From positions 11,526 to 75,525 of the forward strand of contig CAZKCG010000020.1 in NCBI GenBank assembly GCA_964551445.1: a stretch of 64,000 nt of DNA, read 5' to 3'. Below, one piece after another: positions 60,122-64,000 of the stretch; position 1 is the stretch's first letter, and the number at the start of each line of letters is the position of its first letter. The notes under the pieces are model-generated. The model was given only the letters and a program-made list of their open reading frames with translations. It was not told the DNA's origin and did not search any database. The stretch comes from DAOPXV01 sp964551445 (GTDB lineage Bacteria; Muiribacteriota; UBA9980). Position numbers and translations under genes: made by a program.

Positions 60122-61669
60122 TCAGATTTTATAAAGTTCGATCGCTTCGTTCTTGCCTTTAAGATCTGCGAAACCTGCGTTTTTAAACTTCGCGTCTTCG
60201 GGAGTTCCGGCGATCTTTTTATGGACCGCGCCCGTTATGATGATGTCGGTCGCGAGTTCCTTCGTTTTGGATTCGACCCTGGAAGCTATATTTACCGTGT
60301 CGCCTATGACCGTATATTCAAGTCTTTGAGAGGTCCCGATATTTCCGGCGACGAGAACTCCCGTATGTATGCCGATGCCGAAGTTTATTCCGCCGAAGTT
60401 CTTTCCCTGCGCGTTAAATTCCTTCAAAGCCTCGCGCATTTTTAAGGCCGATCTTACCGCGTCCATCGCGTGGTCGTCGGATCCGAAGGCCGGCATATAT
60501 ATCGCCATCACGGCGTCGCCTATGAATTTATTGACGACCCCGTGGTTCTCGGTTATAGGGACGGTTATAAATGAAAAATAGGAATTGAGCATGTCGACGA
60601 CCTCGCCGGCGCTCATTTTTTCAGAAAGCGTCGTAAAATTTCTTATATCGCAGAATAAGACCGTTGCTTCGATCTCTTCGCCGCCCAGATTCATTTTTCC
60701 GCTTTTTAAAAGTTCTTTTACGACCTCTATCGAAACGTATTTTCCGAAAGTTTCGCGAAGAAGTTCGCGCTCTCTTAGCTGATCGGCCATGATATTGAAA
60801 TTAGCCTTCAGTCTTGCGATCTCGTCGGTGAAGTATATCCGCGTTTTAACTTCGAAATCGCCGTCTGAAAGTTTTTTCATTTTGCCGATAAGTTCGTTCA
60901 CCGGCCCCTGAATGTTCTTTGAAAAAAATGCCACTCCCAGGATCATCGGCGTAAGAGACCCGACGATCAAGAGATTATACAGCGCGCTTACCTGGTCGTT
61001 GCTGATCTTGAACGAATTCACGACGAATACGTATATCAGCGCCATCGGGATCACCGCGGTCGACATGAACAGCATGATTATCTTTGCCGAAAGCGAGATG
61101 TGATAGCCCTCTTTTATCCTGTAAAGTTCGCCGTTTTCGTAGATCCCGCTCATAAATTCGTCTGAGCCCTTGAAAAGCATATTATCCAGAAAGACTATGG
61201 CGAAGCAGAATTGGATCGCTACCGATATGGTCATCGCCGGCAGATTATATAGGAAAAAGTATTTCCAGACGATGAATTTTTGATAGATCACTAAATGGCT
61301 TACGACCTTGGCGGCGAAAGCCGAGATGAATATCGCAAATATATCGCGATAGATGAAAGTGAATTTGCGGCGCGCCGTCTTTCTGTTCTCATCGCAGGGG
61401 TTTTGAGAATATTTACGGAGCGGGATGAACCACAAAGTGAAAATGATCATCATGAAGACGAAATTAAAAAGGATCCAGTTGAACGATACACCCGATCCAT
61501 AATTCATAATGGCCAGCATATCTTCTTTTTTGTCGGAGCCGGTGAAAGCCATATAGAAAAAAATTGTGAAAATGCTGTCTATGCCGAGTATATAAAAGGG
61601 TATTACAAGTATCTGATACAGATTTTTTATGGAGATCGTCTTTTTCTCTTTTGTTTCGGCGTTATTCAT
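60122..61669 (-). CDS. Membrane-bound class III adenylate cyclase with HAMP domain
   Basis: A 515-residue signalling protein: six to seven predicted spans (about 20-250), a HAMP linker (about 255-310, KNIQGPVNELIGKMKKLSDG) and a class III nucleotide cyclase domain (about 330-515). The two metal-binding aspartates are in LFCDIRNFTTLS and NKFIGDAVMAI, the substrate-selecting lysine is in VVNKFIGD, and YTVIGDTVNIASRVE is characteristic of adenylate cyclases. It probably makes cAMP in response to an envelope signal. A promoter lies at 61805-61833 on the minus strand. Confidence 0.88.
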   Translation of the reverse strand: MNNAETKEKKTISIKNLYQILVIPFYILGIDSIFTIFFYMAFTGSDKKEDMLAIMNYGSGVSFNWILFNFVFMMIIFTLWFIPLRKYSQNPCDENRKTARRKFTFIYRDIFAIFISAFAAKVVSHLVIYQKFIVWKYFFLYNLPAMTISVAIQFCFAIVFLDNMLFKGSDEFMSGIYENGELYRIKEGYHISLSAKIIMLFMSTAVIPMALIYVFVVNSFKISNDQVSALYNLLIVGSLTPMILGVAFFSKNIQGPVNELIGKMKKLSDGDFEVKTRIYFTDEIARLKANFNIMADQLRERELLRETFGKYVSIEVVKELLKSGKMNLGGEEIEATVLFCDIRNFTTLSEKMSAGEVVDMLNSYFSFITVPITENHGVVNKFIGDAVMAIYMPAFGSDDHAMDAVRSALKMREALKEFNAQGKNFGGINFGIGIHTGVLVAGNIGTSQRLEYTVIGDTVNIASRVESKTKELATDIIITGAVHKKIAGTPEDAKFKNAGFADLKGKNEAIELYKI

Positions 61670-61804
61670 TTTTGATCCTTTATGGTCATTTTTATTGACG
61701 GTTATATGGCAGCGGTCCTGAGGGCCTCACGCGGTTTTAAATATTTTACCGGACCGTTTTTTCCATCTGGCATTTTCAAAAAATAATGCCTGATGCGCGC
61801 TATA

Positions 61805-61833
61805 AATTTATCAGACTTGGCCGCGCTTGTCAA
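61805..61833 (-). promoter_or_regulatory. Promoter for the adenylate cyclase
   Basis: On the minus strand TTGACA (61833-61828) and TAAATT (61810-61805) with 17 bp spacing. Confidence 0.72.
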
Positions 61834-61869
61834 ATATAAATATTAAAATATCAGCGTTCGAATATAAAT

Positions 61870-61898
61870 TTGACATTTGAGCCCAAATAAGTTAATAT
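61870..61898 (+). promoter_or_regulatory. Promoter for the rubrerythrin-like gene
   Basis: TTGACA (61870-61875) and TAATAT (61893-61898) with 17 bp spacing. Confidence 0.75.
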
Positions 61899-61993
61899 TT
61901 CATAAGCATTCGCGGCCGGATCAAAAATATTGCCGCAACTCCTCGTTGAAAATGAAAAAACTATGAGAACCGTTTGTCCGCAAGACTAATTTC

Positions 61994-62314
61994 GTGATCG
62001 TAATTGAAAATCTCATGGATTATTTTTCCGGCGAGGACCGCGAGGTGGCGGCAATGTGCCGCGAATATCTGCAATACGCCAGGGACAATAAGTTCGGACT
62101 TGCCGCATATTCCTTCATGGACGCGCTCGAGGCGGAAAAGATACATAGAACCCTTTTTGAAAAAGCCATGGCGGATAACGCCGGAGGAGCGGATATCGCG
62201 GTTCCGCAATATCAAACGCGCGTCTTCTGCGGCCATACCTTTCATTCTGAAACCGCGCCCCGGAACTGCCCCGTGTGCAGGGCTCCGCGCGACAATATAG
62301 TAAAAGTCGAATAA
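61994..62314 (+). CDS. Half-length rubrerythrin-like protein with defective rubredoxin site
   Basis: A 106-residue protein. Residues about 12-60 resemble the second helical pair of rubrerythrin and hold one E-x2-H metal motif (EAEKIH), and residues about 72-106 resemble the rubredoxin-like tail (FCGHTFHSETAPRNCPVC). Full rubrerythrins are about 190 residues with two E-x2-H motifs and a four-cysteine iron site. Here the first two helices are missing and the first pair shows a single Cys (RVFC where CxxC is expected), leaving three iron ligands. The start is GTG; ATG at 62012 is possible. Peroxide or oxygen defence is uncertain. It overlaps in operon terms with the next gene 15 nt downstream. 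Confidence 0.78.
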   Translation: MIVIENLMDYFSGEDREVAAMCREYLQYARDNKFGLAAYSFMDALEAEKIHRTLFEKAMADNAGGADIAVPQYQTRVFCGHTFHSETAPRNCPVCRAPRDNIVKVE

Positions 62315-62329
62315 AGGACGGAATCTTTC

Positions 62330-63433
62330 ATGAAAATTATAAAAACGCTTTTTATGGCGCTGGCGCTGACAGGTTCGTTTTTCTTTATGGGTCCGGATAT
62401 GGTTTCGGCCAAAGACGCGCTTCCCGTTTCAAGGTCTCTCGATGAAATGAACTCGCTTTTTAAGCGCGGCGAAGGATTTCTGGGCGGAGACGGTTTTTAT
62501 ACCGTTTCGCTTTCACCGGAGCGGACGCTCGTCATTTTCGGCGATACTCTCACGGGCTCGGTCGAAGGCGGGAAAAGAAAAATTGACGGCATGCCTAATA
62601 ACACCATCGCGATGTTATACAAAAATACGGGAAATAAAAATTTCGGCGTCAGGTTCTTTCTTGACGATAAAATGGCTCCCTTTCTGAAAAATTCCGATCC
62701 CGGAAGATTTTTCTGGCCGTTAGACGGCATACTATCGGGCGGGAGGCTTTATCTTTTCGGAGCCCAGATCAAAAAAACCTCCGATTCGGACGCTTTCGGT
62801 TTCAAAGAATGCGGGAACCATATTTTTGTCATCGATAATCCCGATGATCCGCCCCGCCTCTGGAAGAAGTCGATACTAAATGTCCCGCACGCTAAATTTT
62901 CAGGTAAAAGTTATATTATCTGGGGATCTTCGCTTCTTTCAAAGGACGGTTATATTTATATTTACGGCGTCTATTCGGACGGCGTTGAAAAATGGCTTGT
63001 CACGGCAAGAGCCGCCGAAGAAGGGTTATGTGATTTTAATTCATGGGAGTTTTATTCGGGCGGAGGTTTTCATAAAAAACTCCCGCCGTCGCTTCTTTTA
63101 AAAGGGATATCCAATGAATTTTCAGTTCTCTCTCTTCCCTCCGACGCTTCGGTCAGGCTTATATACACTAAAAACAGCATGGGCGCTGATATCGTTATGA
63201 GGAGCTCGGCCTCTCCCGTATTCAAAGAAAAAGACCTGGCGCGCGTGATCTATTCCTGTCCCGAAAACGGCCTTACGAAAAACATTTTCACTTATTCGGC
63301 CAAGGCGGTTAAGGCTTTATGCGCCCGAGGCCGCATCGTGCTGGTATATTTTTCAAATTCTTTCGACGTTTCGGATCCTATAAACGATCTCAGAATATAC
63401 TGGCCCCGTTTTGTCGAGGTTTTGATTGAATAG
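62330..63433 (+). CDS. Exported DUF4185-like beta-propeller protein
   Basis: A 367-residue exported protein. The signal segment IKTLFMALALTGSFFFMG is cleaved near VSA-KD. The mature part contains FLGGDGFYTVSLSP, LVIFGDTLTGS and FFWPLDGILSGGRLYLFG, patterns of the DUF4185/five-bladed-propeller family related to glycoside-active proteins. The active residue cannot be named. AGGACGG lies upstream; the gene follows the rubrerythrin fragment by 15 nt. Confidence 0.72.
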   Translation: MKIIKTLFMALALTGSFFFMGPDMVSAKDALPVSRSLDEMNSLFKRGEGFLGGDGFYTVSLSPERTLVIFGDTLTGSVEGGKRKIDGMPNNTIAMLYKNTGNKNFGVRFFLDDKMAPFLKNSDPGRFFWPLDGILSGGRLYLFGAQIKKTSDSDAFGFKECGNHIFVIDNPDDPPRLWKKSILNVPHAKFSGKSYIIWGSSLLSKDGYIYIYGVYSDGVEKWLVTARAAEEGLCDFNSWEFYSGGGFHKKLPPSLLLKGISNEFSVLSLPSDASVRLIYTKNSMGADIVMRSSASPVFKEKDLARVIYSCPENGLTKNIFTYSAKAVKALCARGRIVLVYFSNSFDVSDPINDLRIYWPRFVEVLIE

Positions 63434-63468
63434 CGGTTCTATTTATCGGAACAAAGGATCTGAATTAT

Positions 63469-63497
63469 TTGACATTTATCATGTTTGGCTATACAAT
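63469..63497 (+). promoter_or_regulatory. Promoter for the PAS sensor gene
   Basis: TTGACA (63469-63474) and TACAAT (63492-63497) with 17 bp spacing; leader of about 140 nt to the ATG at 63644. Confidence 0.72.
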
Positions 63498-63643
63498 TAA
63501 TGGACGAAGCGATGAAAAATATGACATCCGTCTCTTTTTAAAAACATTTTCTTCGTCACAGCCTGGAATCCATTACCGGCTTAACAGTTCTAAAAAATTT
63601 GAAAACGGCCATGTGAGTATTTATAGATCCGATGGTTTTTATT

Positions 63644-64000
63644 ATGAAGAACTTTAATAAGAGAGTATTTTCGGCTTTCATCACGGTGTGTTTTATCGCC
63701 GTGATTTCTTACGTTGTTTTTTACGCTTTTTTTCCTCAGGCTGCCGAAGCCTTCGCCGCGAAGTTTAATTTCTTTTTTTTGTCTCTTATAACGCTTAATA
63801 TATCTGCTATTGCGTTCTTACTTCTAAATAAAACCAACCGTGAACTTGAAATTAAAGTTAATGAGAGGACCGCCAAACTTTTAGAGGAAAAGAACAAATT
63901 TGAGATGTTTTACAAGTTCGTTCGATGCGGCACCTTTACCGTCGATACTCAAAAGATCCTGACCGGCTGGAACAGGGCCGCCGAAGATATAACGGGCTTT
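63644..64000 (+). CDS. PAS-domain membrane sensor protein, N-terminal part (runs off window end)
   Basis: The first 119 codons of an open gene that reaches the window end without stop. Two hydrophobic spans (about 8-30 and 43-62) flank a short external loop, followed by a coiled-coil linker (REL-x-x-x-VNERTAKLLEEKN) and the start of a PAS domain (TFTVDTQKILTGWNRAAEDI). Such N-termini belong to membrane sensor histidine kinases or diguanylate cyclases; the output domain is not visible. An in-frame ATG at 63632 is an alternative start; neither has a clear ribosome binding site. Confidence 0.75.
   Translation, partial: MKNFNKRVFSAFITVCFIAVISYVVFYAFFPQAAEAFAAKFNFFFLSLITLNISAIAFLLLNKTNRELEIKVNERTAKLLEEKNKFEMFYKFVRCGTFTVDTQKILTGWNRAAEDITGF

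Larger units (their letters stand above)
61670..61993. other. Divergent intergenic region between cyclase and rubrerythrin-like gene
   Basis: This 324-base gap carries two outward-facing 17-bp-spaced promoters (minus 61805-61833, plus 61870-61898), with leaders of about 130 and 90 nt. No gene is supported; a 26-codon frame at 61708 has no ribosome binding site. Confidence 0.6.

Noticed and set aside
61708..61788. A 26-codon frame in the cyclase/rubrerythrin gap.
   Set aside because: No ribosome binding site and the frame precedes the nearest plus-strand promoter, so it would not be transcribed.
63469..63657. A 62-codon ORF on the plus strand.
   Set aside because: It begins inside the -35 box of the promoter at 63469-63497 and contains the -10 box. 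It has no ribosome binding site and unusual composition.

Overview
The window looks like a chromosomal piece of an uncultured, anaerobic, Gram-negative-type (diderm) bacterium. Kdo and heptose genes for lipopolysaccharide, two lipoproteins and several signal peptides indicate an outer membrane. A Hyf-like membrane hydrogenase complex, a 2-oxoacid:ferredoxin oxidoreductase, a tungsten/molybdenum aldehyde:ferredoxin oxidoreductase and a rubrerythrin fragment indicate ferredoxin-based anaerobic metabolism. HEAT-repeat proteins and this gene mix recall candidate phyla such as Wallbacteria or Riflebacteria, but that placement is an impression and was not tested. No rRNA, tRNA, CRISPR array, insertion sequence, prophage or integrase was seen. 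Promoters are strikingly regular: at least fourteen TTGACA/TATAAT-like pairs with exactly 17 bp spacing.

Layout. 1-2.9 kb (minus): a reductive pyrimidine or hydantoin degradation operon (partial class-III aminotransferase, dihydropyrimidinase, carbon-nitrogen hydrolase, small helical protein). 3.1-3.3 kb: a 31-residue ribosomal bS22/mS38-like gene between its own promoter and terminator. 3.3-12.6 kb (plus): an iron-type dehydrogenase, then a housekeeping run (rbgA, 7TM-HD phosphodiesterase, ybeY, two CNNM/CorC proteins, era, recO). 12.7-17.4 kb: HEAT-repeat protein, beta-propeller lipoprotein, and an NSS-family sodium symporter with a 39-residue small subunit. 17.6-22.9 kb: aldehyde:ferredoxin oxidoreductase plus a large secreted protein, divergent from moaA. 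22.9-28.6 kb: sugar epimerase, small lipoprotein, membrane protein, FmdB zinc ribbon, second HEAT protein, prmA. 28.7-31.3 kb: two 40-residue ORFs, a YdjC/ChbG deacetylase, a c-type cytochrome. 31.6-34.5 kb (minus): an inactive/active M16 peptidase pair. 34.6-42.1 kb (minus): a compact envelope operon (two HldE-type nucleotidyltransferases, heptosyltransferase, ICMT-like methyltransferase, DHS-like protein, gmhA, kdsB, secreted Pro/Lys-rich protein, NamZ-type muramidase).

42.3-53.1 kb (plus) is the energy module: hyfB-C-E-F-G, then a hyfH-hyfI fusion, then korA-korB. Ferredoxin reduced by 2-oxoacid oxidation could feed proton reduction and ion pumping by the membrane complex. The catalytic subunit keeps the N-terminal CxxC pair, but the second C-terminal cysteine is shifted by one residue, which makes its activity an open question. 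53.2-64 kb: glycosyltransferase, TPR protein, tag, a three-gene ABC-2 exporter, a HAD hydrolase and an adenylate cyclase (minus), a half-length rubrerythrin, a DUF4185-like secreted protein, and the start of a PAS sensor protein running off the end.

Most notable observations: two genes (moaA and the ydjC homologue) whose -10 element ends exactly 7 nt before the ATG, predicting leaderless mRNAs; the odd Hyf large subunit and the ferredoxin/small-subunit fusion; an NSS transporter with a Big-like extracellular insert; an Era GTPase with divergent G1 and G4 motifs; and several genes of 31-54 residues that are easily missed.
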